Shown here: positions 50,122 through 57,675 of the stretch, piece after piece | How the letters are laid out: every line of letters begins with the position of its first letter | How positions within the stretch are numbered: the stretch's first letter is position 1 | Origin: Clostridiales bacterium | GTDB lineage: Bacteria; Bacillota; Clostridia; Lachnospirales; Lachnospiraceae | Assembly: GCA_018376135.1 (NCBI GenBank) | Contig: JAHABX010000016.1 | Coordinates: 1-64,000 of the forward strand | Direction: 5' to 3' | DNA length: 64,000 nt | The notes under the pieces: model-generated | What the model saw: only the letters and a program-made list of their open reading frames with translations | What the model was told of the DNA's origin: nothing | Database searches by the model: none | Made by a program: the position numbers and the translations under genes

Positions 50122-51210
50122 TTATTGAGGAAACAGCTTCTGTATCACTTCCTTCACCGTTGTGATCCGATCCAGATACTGTGCATTGTCTCCGCAGAAA
50201 ATAAGTCCGTTCTCCACATCACCTTCCACGGCACGGATCAGCGCCTGAGTGATGCAGTAGGGAGTTTCCTTCGGATTGCATTTTTCCAGACAGCGGTAAC
50301 ATTTGGTGATGTGCTTTTTTTCCTGACGAATGCGCTCCAGAAAAGGATTGTGGATGGCGCGGGCAGGCATCCCCACCGGACTTACCACGATCTCAATGTC
50401 TTCGGCGCGGGCATTGAGATAAGCCTGCTTGAAGGCAGGAGCGGCATCGCATTCCCCGGTAGTGACAAAGGGGGTTGCAGTCTGGATCCCATCGGCGCCA
50501 AGAGAAAGCATATGCGCAGCCTGTGAGGCGTTCAGGATACCGCCTGCCACGATTACCGGGATCCGTATCCCGTATTTGTCTCCATAGGTCTGAGCACAGG
50601 CGATGATCCGTTGGATTTCCAGATCGTAGGAAGCATCATATCCTTCTTCATTCATATGTGAAAGCTCTTCTCTGGAGAAGCCCAGATGTCCGCCTGCATG
50701 GGCGCTTTCGACCACAAGGAAGTCTGCAGTGCGGTGATAGTGCTTATCCCACATTTTCAGAATGATACGGGCAGCCTTTTCAGAGGAGACAATAGGAGCA
50801 ATTTTCGTATCGGTCCCTTCCACATATTCCGGCATACTGACCGGAAGACCGGCGCCGGAGATGATCACGTCGGCACCTGCCCGGGCGGCAGTACGGACAT
50901 AGTCTTCATAATCCCGGGTAGCGACCATGATGTTATAGCCGAGCAGCCCGTCACAGGAGCCGTCCCGGCGGGCAGCAATTTCTCTTGCTCTCCTAAGCTC
51001 GGCGATCATTGCCCGGAGATTGGCTTTTTTGGAATCCGCCTGAAAATCCGGCTCCCGAAATCCGATCTGCGCAGTGGAAATAATGCCGACTCCTCCTTCC
51101 CGTGCAACGGCTCCGGCAAGCCCTGACAGGCTCACACCAACTCCCATGCCGCCCTGTATAAGCGGAAGGCGGGCAGTTTTTTCTCCGATATGTAATTCTT
51201 TTATATTCAT
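50122..51210 (-). CDS. nitronate monooxygenase-family flavoprotein (FabK-like fold)
   Basis: A 362-residue FMN-binding TIM-barrel protein. It starts LPLIQGGMGVGVSLSGLAGAVAREGGVGII (about 14-43, read in parts), which is the FMN-site signature shared by nitronate monooxygenases and FabK enoyl-ACP reductases; VESAHAGGHLG and VIVAGGILNASQAAHMLSLGADGIQ (parts) are the later barrel strands. The C-terminus has a Cys cluster (KCYRCLEKCNPKETPYC) absent from typical FabK, so it is a distinct subgroup. The start at 51210 is set by AAAGG. It is expressed from an unusual palindromic promoter (51230-51291). Confidence 0.85.
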   Translation of the reverse strand: MNIKELHIGEKTARLPLIQGGMGVGVSLSGLAGAVAREGGVGIISTAQIGFREPDFQADSKKANLRAMIAELRRAREIAARRDGSCDGLLGYNIMVATRDYEDYVRTAARAGADVIISGAGLPVSMPEYVEGTDTKIAPIVSSEKAARIILKMWDKHYHRTADFLVVESAHAGGHLGFSREELSHMNEEGYDASYDLEIQRIIACAQTYGDKYGIRIPVIVAGGILNASQAAHMLSLGADGIQTATPFVTTGECDAAPAFKQAYLNARAEDIEIVVSPVGMPARAIHNPFLERIRQEKKHITKCYRCLEKCNPKETPYCITQALIRAVEGDVENGLIFCGDNAQYLDRITTVKEVIQKLFPQ

Positions 51211-51229
51211 AAGGTGCCTTTCCGGGTAT

Positions 51230-51276
51230 AAAACCCCTATAATTATTTTGATACTCAAACTAATTATAGGGGTTTT
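51230..51276. promoter_or_regulatory. perfect 16-bp inverted repeat with inner TTTGA-TAC-TCAAA operator
   Basis: AAAACCCCTATAATTA (51230-51245) is perfectly repeated in inverse as TAATTATAGGGGTTTT (51261-51276). The 15-base centre contains its own palindrome, TTTGA-TAC-TCAAA. Read on the minus strand, the right arm carries the -10 of the flavoprotein gene and the centre lies over the expected start of transcription. The inner palindrome resembles sites of FabT-type MarR repressors; that link is inference. Confidence 0.75.
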
Positions 51277-51291
51277 CGTTTTGAAAGTCAA
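51263..51291 (-). promoter_or_regulatory. promoter of the flavoprotein gene
   Basis: On the minus strand TTGACT (51286-51291) and a perfect TATAAT (51263-51268) with a 17-base spacer. The -10 is inside the palindrome arm. Confidence 0.85.
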
Positions 51292-51314
51292 TAGAAATAG
51301 TATTAAAAACTATG

Positions 51315-52310
51315 TCATTCTGCCGCTTTTGTGGCAAAGGTGGTATCTACCAGATCCTCATAAGGAGTCCATGCCGGAAGTTCTCCGGCTTCCTGAAGAA
51401 TGTTCTGAAGCAGGTCAAAGCTGTCCTTTTCAAAGATCAGATTATCCTTCCAGGTATCCTGTTCGTAGTATCTGGTGACAATGGTGGTGATCGTATCCAG
51501 ATCCGTTTCCTCAAACTGAGGCTGTATGACCTCTGCGATCTCCGCCGGAGTATGGGTCTGTACGTATTCCATTCCCTTCTGAAGTGCATTGGTGAATGCC
51601 TGGAGGATATCCGGATGCTCTGCCAGATAGCTCTGCTTTACACTGTAAGCCGTATAGGGAACGTAGCCGGAGGCTTCACCCAGGGAGGCGACCACATATC
51701 CGGCATCCTCTTTTTCCAGTGCGGTTGCCGCAGGCTCGAATTCGACCGTGTAATCGCCCTGACCGCCGGAGAAGGCGGCTGCAGTGGAACCGAAATCGAT
51801 GCTCTGATCTATGGTCAGATCCGCTGCCGGATCGATATTATGTTTCTTCAGGATGAACTCAAAGACCATCTGGGGCATGCCGCCCTTTCTTCCGCCAAGT
51901 ACATAAGAGCCTTTCAGATCTTCCCAGGAGAAATCCTCCATGGGCTCATTTGCCACGAGGAAGTTTCCGGCACGCTGGGTGAGCTGGGCAAAATTAACGA
52001 TGTAGTCTTCGGGATTCTGGTTATAGATATAGATGGAAGACTCGCTTCCCATGAATCCGATATCCGCTTCTCCGGATACGAGGGCAGTAGCAACTTTATC
52101 TGCACCAAAACCGGTCACAAGCGTAAGATCGATACCCTCCTCCTCAAAATATCCATTTTCGATCGCCACATACTGAGGGGCATAAAAGATCGAATGGGCG
52201 ACTTCGTTTAAAGTCACTTTTGTCAGGTCGTCTGCGGGCTTCTGCTCACTGCCGCAGCCCGGAAGAAGGCAGAGCAGACAGGTAAGGAACAGACATATCC
52301 ATTTTTTCAT
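51315..52310 (-). CDS. ABC transporter substrate-binding lipoprotein (SsuA/NMT1-like), orphan
   Basis: A 331-residue lipoprotein with a signal peptide and lipobox Cys19 (LLPGC). The mature part is a periplasmic-binding-type fold of the SsuA/ThiY/NMT1 group: VTLNEVAHSIFYAPQYVAIENGYF (parts, near 31-54), GADKVATALVSGEADIGFMGSES and LGGRKGGMPQMVFEFIL. Such proteins bind sulfonates, nitrate, taurine or thiamine precursors. The usual permease and ATPase genes are missing on both sides, so it must work with a transporter encoded elsewhere or have another role. It lies downstream of a small membrane protein gene on the same strand. Confidence 0.88.
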   Translation of the reverse strand: MKKWICLFLTCLLCLLPGCGSEQKPADDLTKVTLNEVAHSIFYAPQYVAIENGYFEEEGIDLTLVTGFGADKVATALVSGEADIGFMGSESSIYIYNQNPEDYIVNFAQLTQRAGNFLVANEPMEDFSWEDLKGSYVLGGRKGGMPQMVFEFILKKHNIDPAADLTIDQSIDFGSTAAAFSGGQGDYTVEFEPAATALEKEDAGYVVASLGEASGYVPYTAYSVKQSYLAEHPDILQAFTNALQKGMEYVQTHTPAEIAEVIQPQFEETDLDTITTIVTRYYEQDTWKDNLIFEKDSFDLLQNILQEAGELPAWTPYEDLVDTTFATKAAE

Positions 52311-52379
52311 AGCGTCATTTCCTTTGCAAAAATTTATAGTGTAATATATGCAAGGGAGATGGATTGGTGAATGGATGGC

Positions 52380-52628
52380 TTACACGTCCTGACGGTCCTC
52401 AGTGTCCGGATCGTGGACGGGAGTATCCTTTGGAGTGGCAAATACCCGGAGCAGCCACAGGTAGATGTAGAGCAGCACGGGAATGACGACGGTGGCAACG
52501 ATGGACAGCATCAAAAGTTCTCCGGTCTTTTCATTCTGGAAAAGAGAGAGGAGAAAGGTTGTAAGATAGAGCAGTACGATGACTGCAACACCGCTGAGTG
52601 CGAGAAAGCGTTTTAATTTCTGATACAT
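52380..52628 (-). CDS. small two-segment membrane protein
   Basis: An 82-residue protein that I do not recognise. It has two hydrophobic segments (about 10-30 and 40-65) and a short acidic C-terminal tail (DTPVHDPDTEDRQDV). The RBS AGGAAA is near the ATG on the minus strand. It is the first gene after a good minus-strand promoter and is followed 69 bases later by the substrate-binding lipoprotein, so the two are probably co-transcribed. It is too small to be the missing permease of that lipoprotein. Confidence 0.65.
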   Translation of the reverse strand: MYQKLKRFLALSGVAVIVLLYLTTFLLSLFQNEKTGELLMLSIVATVVIPVLLYIYLWLLRVFATPKDTPVHDPDTEDRQDV

Positions 52629-52720
52629 GACAAATTCCTTTCCTGATTTTAACCGGTCATCTGCCGGGGAGTCCTTTCATGCATAGGGGGAGACCTGGTA
52701 CATGAAGGGAATTAAGATAC

Positions 52721-52749
52721 AGTATAGTAGTAATTGGAAGAGATGGCAA
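52721..52749 (-). promoter_or_regulatory. promoter of the small membrane protein / lipoprotein operon
   Basis: On the minus strand TTGCCA (52744-52749) and TATACT (52721-52726), 17-base spacer. It is divergent from the pcrA promoter. Confidence 0.65.
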
Positions 52750-52758
52750 GTGTCTAAA

Positions 52759-52773
52759 ATGTTTGCCAAACAT
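52759..52773. promoter_or_regulatory. perfect 15-bp palindrome between divergent promoters
   Basis: ATGTTTG-C-CAAACAT. It covers the -35 of the pcrA promoter and lies 10 bp from the -35 of the opposite promoter, so a bound protein could affect both. Confidence 0.6.
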
Positions 52774-52791
52774 CTGTTCCTGTGGTATGAT
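52763..52791 (+). promoter_or_regulatory. pcrA promoter
   Basis: TTGCCA (52763-52768) and TATGAT (52786-52791), 17-base spacer. Confidence 0.65.
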
Positions 52792-52837
52792 AAAAAAATA
52801 CAGGGCAGTGCCCGTGAGAGAGAAAAGGAGAACCAGT

Positions 52838-55054
52838 ATGAGTGATCTGGAATGTTTGAACAGAGAGCAGCAGGAGGCGGTGCTGTGTACGGAGGGACCG
52901 CTTCTGATCCTGGCAGGTGCGGGCTCAGGAAAGACAAGAGTGCTGACTTACCGTATCGCTCATCTGATTGATGAGTGCGGAGTAAATCCGTGGAATATAT
53001 TGGCGATTACCTTTACGAACAAGGCGGCAGGAGAGATGCGGGAGAGGGTGGATAAGATCGTGGGCTACGGTTCTGAAAGCATCTGGGTCAGCACCTTTCA
53101 TTCCACCTGTGTGCGGATCCTGCGCCGATACATAGACCGGCTGGGCTATGATACGAATTTTACGATCTATGATACGGAGGATCAGAAGACGGTCATGAAG
53201 GAAGTGTGCCGTCGGCTGCAGGTGGATACGAAGATGTACAAGGAGCGGATGCTTCTGAATGTGATCTCCCATCAGAAGGATGAATATATTTCGCCCAATG
53301 AGTTCAGAATGAGCGTACAGGGAGATTACCGTCAGGAGAAGATTGCAGAAGTATATCTGGAGTATCAGAAGGAGCTGAAGAAGAATAATGCGCTGGATTT
53401 TGATGATCTGATCGTAAAGACAGTGGAGCTGTTCCAGAGCTGTCCGGATGTACTGGAGTATTATCAGGAGCGATTCCGTTATATTATGGTGGACGAGTAT
53501 CAGGATACGAATACCGCACAGTTCAAGCTGATCAGTACACTGGCAGGAAAGTATCAGAATCTCTGCGTGGTCGGTGATGATGACCAGTCTATCTATAAGT
53601 TCAGAGGAGCCAACATTGGAAATATTCTGAATTTTGAAAAGGTATTCCCGGAGGCGAGAGTGATCAAACTGGAGCAGAATTACCGTTCCACACAGACGAT
53701 CCTGAATGCAGCCAACGGAGTGATTGCCAATAACCGGGGCAGGAAGGAAAAGGCGCTCTGGACGGAGAATGAAGAAGGGGAGCCGGTCTGCTTTCAGCAG
53801 TTCCAGACCGGATACGAGGAAGCAGAATATATTACCGGAGAGATCCGGAAAAAGGTGCAGAGGGGAGATGCCGAGTACCGGGATTTTGCTATTCTGTACC
53901 GGACCAATGCACAGTCCCGTCTGTTTGAGGAGAAGTTCCTTGTGGCGAATATTCCCTATAAGCTGATCGGAGGGGTGAATTTCTATTCCCGCAGAGAGAT
54001 CAAGGATATTCTTGCTTACCTGAAGACCATAGATAACGGCAAGGATGATCTGGCAGTAAGGCGTATTATCAATGTACCCAAGCGGGGAATCGGTGCAGTG
54101 ACCCTGAATAAGGTGCAGGCATATGCGGAATCCAGAGAGTTAAGCTTCTTCGAGGCGCTGGAGGAGGCAGGGGAGATACCCGGACTTGGAAAGGCGCTGC
54201 TGAAGATCCAGCCCTTTGTCTATCTGATCCACGAGCTGAGGCTGAAGCTTGCAGATATTTCGCTGGAGCAGCTGATGGAGGAGATTCTGGAGCAGACAGG
54301 CTATGTCAGAGAGCTCAAAGAGGAGGGGACCGATGAGGCAGATGCGCGTCTGGAAAATATTGACGAGCTGATCACGAAGGTCGTGACCTATGAGGAAAGC
54401 GCGGAGCAGCCTTCTTTAAGTGAATTTCTGGAGGAGGTCGCACTGGTGGCAGATATTGACAGTCTGGAGGACAGCGATAACCGGGTCCTTCTGATGACCT
54501 TACATAGCGCCAAGGGTCTGGAATTTCCATATGTATTTCTGGCAGGCATGGAGGATGGCATGTTTCCCAGCTATATGTCCATTGCGGCGGATAATCCCAC
54601 AGAGGAGATCGAGGAAGAGCGGAGACTTTGCTATGTGGGAATCACAAGAGCCATGAAGGAGCTTTTCATGACTTCTGCAAGGGTACGTATGATACGGGGG
54701 GAAAATCAGTATAATAATATTTCCAGGTTTGTACGGGAGATACCGTCAGAGCTGATCGGACGAAGAAGTCCGGTTCCCCCGGCACCCAGGACGCAGAAGA
54801 TCCCGGAGGATAACGCCTATGTACGGGCAAAGGAGGCTTTTAAGGCGAAGACCTTTGACCCGCAGCAGTTTAAGGTTGTCAAGGCAGACAGCCTGGACTA
54901 TGCGGCTGGAGATCGTGTATCCCATGTGAAGTTTGGTGTGGGGACTGTTCTGGAGATCATCGAGGGCGGCAGAGACTACGAAGTCAAAGTGGATTTTGAC
55001 CGGGCAGGAGTCAGACGGATGTTTGCGTCCTTTGCAAAGCTGAAAAAGGTATAG
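52838..55054 (+). CDS. pcrA: ATP-dependent DNA helicase PcrA/UvrD
   Basis: A superfamily 1A 3'-5' helicase for repair, replication restart and clearing of proteins or RNA polymerase from DNA. The 738-residue protein shows Walker A GAGSGKT at 27-33, motif Ia AITFTNKAA, motif II VDEYQDTN, motif III GDDDQSIYKFRGA, motif IV EQNYRSTQTI, motif V LMTLHSAKGLEF and motif VI YVGITRAMKELF. The C-terminal Tudor-like tail (RVSHVKFGVGTVLEI) binds RNA polymerase in relatives. The start at 52838 follows AAAGGAGA and gives the family N-terminus. It has its own promoter overlapped by a palindrome. Confidence 0.96.
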   Translation: MSDLECLNREQQEAVLCTEGPLLILAGAGSGKTRVLTYRIAHLIDECGVNPWNILAITFTNKAAGEMRERVDKIVGYGSESIWVSTFHSTCVRILRRYIDRLGYDTNFTIYDTEDQKTVMKEVCRRLQVDTKMYKERMLLNVISHQKDEYISPNEFRMSVQGDYRQEKIAEVYLEYQKELKKNNALDFDDLIVKTVELFQSCPDVLEYYQERFRYIMVDEYQDTNTAQFKLISTLAGKYQNLCVVGDDDQSIYKFRGANIGNILNFEKVFPEARVIKLEQNYRSTQTILNAANGVIANNRGRKEKALWTENEEGEPVCFQQFQTGYEEAEYITGEIRKKVQRGDAEYRDFAILYRTNAQSRLFEEKFLVANIPYKLIGGVNFYSRREIKDILAYLKTIDNGKDDLAVRRIINVPKRGIGAVTLNKVQAYAESRELSFFEALEEAGEIPGLGKALLKIQPFVYLIHELRLKLADISLEQLMEEILEQTGYVRELKEEGTDEADARLENIDELITKVVTYEESAEQPSLSEFLEEVALVADIDSLEDSDNRVLLMTLHSAKGLEFPYVFLAGMEDGMFPSYMSIAADNPTEEIEEERRLCYVGITRAMKELFMTSARVRMIRGENQYNNISRFVREIPSELIGRRSPVPPAPRTQKIPEDNAYVRAKEAFKAKTFDPQQFKVVKADSLDYAAGDRVSHVKFGVGTVLEIIEGGRDYEVKVDFDRAGVRRMFASFAKLKKV

Positions 55055-55063
55055 AGTAACAAA

Positions 55064-55092
55064 TTGCAAATGCATGGAAAGTATGCTATACT
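55064..55092 (+). promoter_or_regulatory. promoter of the small acidic-tail membrane gene
   Basis: TTGCAA (55064-55069) and TATACT (55087-55092), 17-base spacer, starting just after pcrA. Confidence 0.65.
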
Positions 55093-55151
55093 CAAGGGTA
55101 GTGAAAGAGTCTGTGATCAGACCTAAAATTAAGAGAAAAGAGGTATCCGCC

Positions 55152-55430
55152 ATGAGTCGTGTAGAAGATTTTATTAATGCAGCGAAAACCAATGAGATGC
55201 TTGGAGAATTGCTCCATATCAAGAAGGAAGAGGAGAAAAAGCAGAATGCGTTAATGTGGGTTCTGATCATCGTGGGTGTGGTGATTGCAGCAGCGGGTAT
55301 TGCATATGCAGTCTATCGCTTCTTTACTCCGGATTATCTGGAAGACTTTGATGAAGATTTTGACGATGATTTTGATGATGACTTCTTTGATGATGAGGAA
55401 GTAGCATTCGAGGAAGATACAGAAGAATAA
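55152..55430 (+). CDS. small membrane protein with acidic C-terminal tail
   Basis: A 92-residue protein of unknown function. It has an N-terminal soluble helix (SRVEDFINAAKTNEMLG), a Lys/Glu segment, one membrane helix (about 34-54, NALMWVLIIVGVVIAAAGIA) and a tail of repeated DDDFD-type residues. The start at 55152 follows AAGAGGT; an upstream in-frame ATG at 55074 lies before or within the promoter. Similar short proteins with acidic tails occur in Lachnospiraceae; no role is known. It ends before a hairpin terminator in front of rlmD. Confidence 0.7.
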   Translation: MSRVEDFINAAKTNEMLGELLHIKKEEEKKQNALMWVLIIVGVVIAAAGIAYAVYRFFTPDYLEDFDEDFDDDFDDDFFDDEEVAFEEDTEE

Positions 55431-55437
55431 AAACTGG

Positions 55438-55467
55438 AAAGGGTTGTCGAAAGACAGCCCTTTATTA
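55438..55467 (+). terminator. terminator between the small membrane gene and rlmD
   Basis: AAAGGGTTGTC pairs with GACAGCCCTTT around GAAA, followed by ATTAT. Confidence 0.7.
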
Positions 55468-55482
55468 TCGTATGGAGGAAAT

Positions 55483-56850
55483 ATGAAAAAGGGACAGATT
55501 TACGAAGGTGTGATTGAAGAGGTTGCATTTCCTAATAAATGCCGGATCAATGTGGAGGGAAAGACTGTGACTGTGAAGAATGGTGTGCCGGGACAGAAGG
55601 TGCGCTTTTCTGTGAATAAGGTAAGAAAAGGAAAGGGAGAGGGGCGGATCCTGGAGGTTCTGGAGAAGTCTCCGGTGGAATGTGAGCCTGCCTGCGGGCA
55701 TTTTGCAGACTGCGGAGGATGCACCTATCAGAATCTTCCGTATGAAGAGCAGCTGCGCCTGAAGGAGACACAGGTAAAGGCGCTTCTGGATGCGGCGGTT
55801 AAGGACAGAGGATATAGCTATGAATTTCAGGGAATTAAGGAAAGTCCGCGTCATTATGAATATCGGAATAAGATGGAATTTTCCTTTGGAGATGAGGTGA
55901 AGGATGGACCGCTGGCTCTGGGTATGCACAAAAGGGGCAGTTTCTATGATATTGTAACAGTGAATGGATGCCGGATCGCAGATGGTGATTTTCGGAAGAT
56001 CCTGGCAGAGACACTGGCATATTTTCAGGAACAGGGAATTCCTTTTTACCGGAAGATGCAGCATGTGGGATATCTGCGTCATCTTCTTGTGCGAAAGGCA
56101 GTGAAAACAGGAGAGATCCTGGTGGATCTGGTAACCAGCACGCAGCAGGATGTGGATCTGACCGGATGGAAGGAACGGATCCTGTCCCTGTCTCTTGAAG
56201 GGAAGCTGGCAGGTATCTTACATACGAAAAATGACAGTCTGGCAGATGTGATCCAGAATGATGGAACGGAGATCCTGCACGGAGCGGATTATTTCTATGA
56301 GGAACTTTTAGGACTCCGATTCCGGATCACACCCTTCTCCTTCTTCCAGACGAACTCTCTGGGCGCAGAAGTGCTTTATGAGACGGCGCGCTCCTATATC
56401 GGAGATACGAAGGATCAGCTGATCTTTGATCTGTACAGCGGAACGGGAACCATTGCCCAGATGATGGCTCCGGTGGCGAAGAAGGTCATTGGAGTGGAGA
56501 TCGTGGAAGAAGCAGTGGAGGCTGCAAGAGAAAATGCACAGATGAATGGACTTGACAACTGTGAATTCATCGCCGGAGACGTGCTGAAGGCGCTGGATAC
56601 AATAGAAGAGAAACCGGATTTCATCGTACTTGATCCGCCGCGGGATGGGGTTCATCCCAGGGCGCTTGGGAAGATCATTCATTATGGAGTGGAGCGGATG
56701 GTATATATCTCCTGTAAGCCTACCAGTCTTGCCAGAGATCTGGAGATGCTGCAGGATGCCGGGTATCGGATGGAACGGGCGTGCTGTGTGGATATGTTTC
56801 CGTGGACGGCGAATTGTGAGACGATTTGTCTGCTATCACGAAAACCGTAG
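55483..56850 (+). CDS. rlmD: 23S rRNA (uracil-5-)-methyltransferase RlmD/RlmCD family
   Basis: A 455-residue SAM-dependent m5U methyltransferase acting on 23S rRNA. It has an N-terminal TRAM domain (about 1-60), the iron-sulfur Cys cluster CGHFADCGGC (near 72-81), the SAM-binding LYSGTGTIAQ (near 322), LDPPRDGVHP, and the catalytic Cys in YISCKPTSLARDL (near 413). The start at 55483 is chosen because GGAGG is close upstream and the TRAM domain begins there. This is the last intact housekeeping gene of the window; the DNA that follows is AT-rich accessory material. Confidence 0.93.
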   Translation: MKKGQIYEGVIEEVAFPNKCRINVEGKTVTVKNGVPGQKVRFSVNKVRKGKGEGRILEVLEKSPVECEPACGHFADCGGCTYQNLPYEEQLRLKETQVKALLDAAVKDRGYSYEFQGIKESPRHYEYRNKMEFSFGDEVKDGPLALGMHKRGSFYDIVTVNGCRIADGDFRKILAETLAYFQEQGIPFYRKMQHVGYLRHLLVRKAVKTGEILVDLVTSTQQDVDLTGWKERILSLSLEGKLAGILHTKNDSLADVIQNDGTEILHGADYFYEELLGLRFRITPFSFFQTNSLGAEVLYETARSYIGDTKDQLIFDLYSGTGTIAQMMAPVAKKVIGVEIVEEAVEAARENAQMNGLDNCEFIAGDVLKALDTIEEKPDFIVLDPPRDGVHPRALGKIIHYGVERMVYISCKPTSLARDLEMLQDAGYRMERACCVDMFPWTANCETICLLSRKP

Positions 56851-56984
56851 TAAATCAAAGGTTTCTGCGATTTTGGAAGAAAAATAGATGTGTGTTTCAA
56901 CTTCCGCAGAGTGGCTATGCGGGAATTAATTTACCCCGGGGGATAGGGTTTAGGGGACGGATGATATATAATTTGGTGAAAGGA

Positions 56985-57314
56985 TACTTTTTAAGTTTAA
57001 AAACAGTGGAATTTGAACCAGAGTTTGCAGGGAAGTTATCTTTTTACTTATCAGCAGTTGATGGAGAGTTGAAATCGCCCAATAATAATCCTACGATTGG
57101 TTTGTTACTGTGTAAGGGTAAAGATAAAATGGTGGCGGAATATGGTTTGAAAGATGTAAATAAGCCTATAGGGGTAAGTGAATACAAAATCTCTAATCAT
57201 GTTTCAGAGGAATTACAGGACAAGTTACCATCGATTGAAGATATTGAAAAAAAGAATCAATTAAAGTTTTGCATCAGGGTGATGCAAAATTGCTGGAATT
57301 TTTATTTTGTGTGA
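56985..57314 (+). pseudogene. YhcG/DUF1016 PDDEXK nuclease, C-terminal remnant
   Basis: The frame reads YFLSLKTVEFEPEF, AGKLSFYLSAVDG, NPTIGLLLCKGKD, AEYGLKDVNKPIGVSEYKI and LPSIEDIE, which matches the C-terminal PDDEXK part of YhcG/DUF1016 proteins in order. The N-terminal two thirds are absent: the open frame upstream of about 56985 is unrelated sequence that runs into the end of rlmD. The family's core Lys (LK in SLKTVEF) and part of the nuclease core remain, but a working enzyme is unlikely. After IEDIE the last 20 residues diverge, so the 3' end is also altered. Confidence 0.75.
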
Positions 57315-57675
57315 TAAGAGGGAACAAAACGTATTCATACTGCAAAAATATTGCTGATATTTCCGTAATTTAAATTGGAAAAGAATTGGAATAAAAGCAG
57401 AGTATAAAAGTGTAACGGCCGTTGCACAAATGACGATGATAACCGTTGCAAAATTTGCAATAGTTCAAACTATTTTGATAAACTACCGGTCAGTATCCGT
57501 GATATTAATTATTACATAGGAATGATATTAATACCAGTGAATTGTAGTATAGAATTAATTAATATGTAATTTGGTTTGATGTTAAAATTGCGGGAAGATT
57601 TTGGGAAACTATTCGGCATTATGAATTTTAGTAAAGGTCAAACAAAAACAGCATTGAGGGAAACGAGGTGATAAA
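57315..57675. other. AT-rich intergenic gap with CCGTTGCA-type palindromes
   Basis: A 361-base stretch without a gene. It holds a near-palindrome GTGTAACGGCCGTTGCAC at 57410-57427, a second CCGTTGCAAAA half-site at 57443-57453, and a TTGCAAAATTTGCAA palindrome overlapping it (57445-57459). No clear promoter for the following gene was found. Confidence 0.6.
57410..57427. repeat. near-palindrome, copy 1
   Basis: GTGTAACGGCCGTTGCAC. A related 18-mer lies at 61109-61126, 3.7 kb away in the same island, and the bases after both begin with AAAT. Confidence 0.6.

Noticed and set aside
51230..51276. Palindrome read as an intrinsic terminator
   Set aside because: A hairpin is possible, but the arm holds a perfect -10 at 17 bases from a good -35, and the flavoprotein start codon follows at a normal distance, so a regulatory role fits better.
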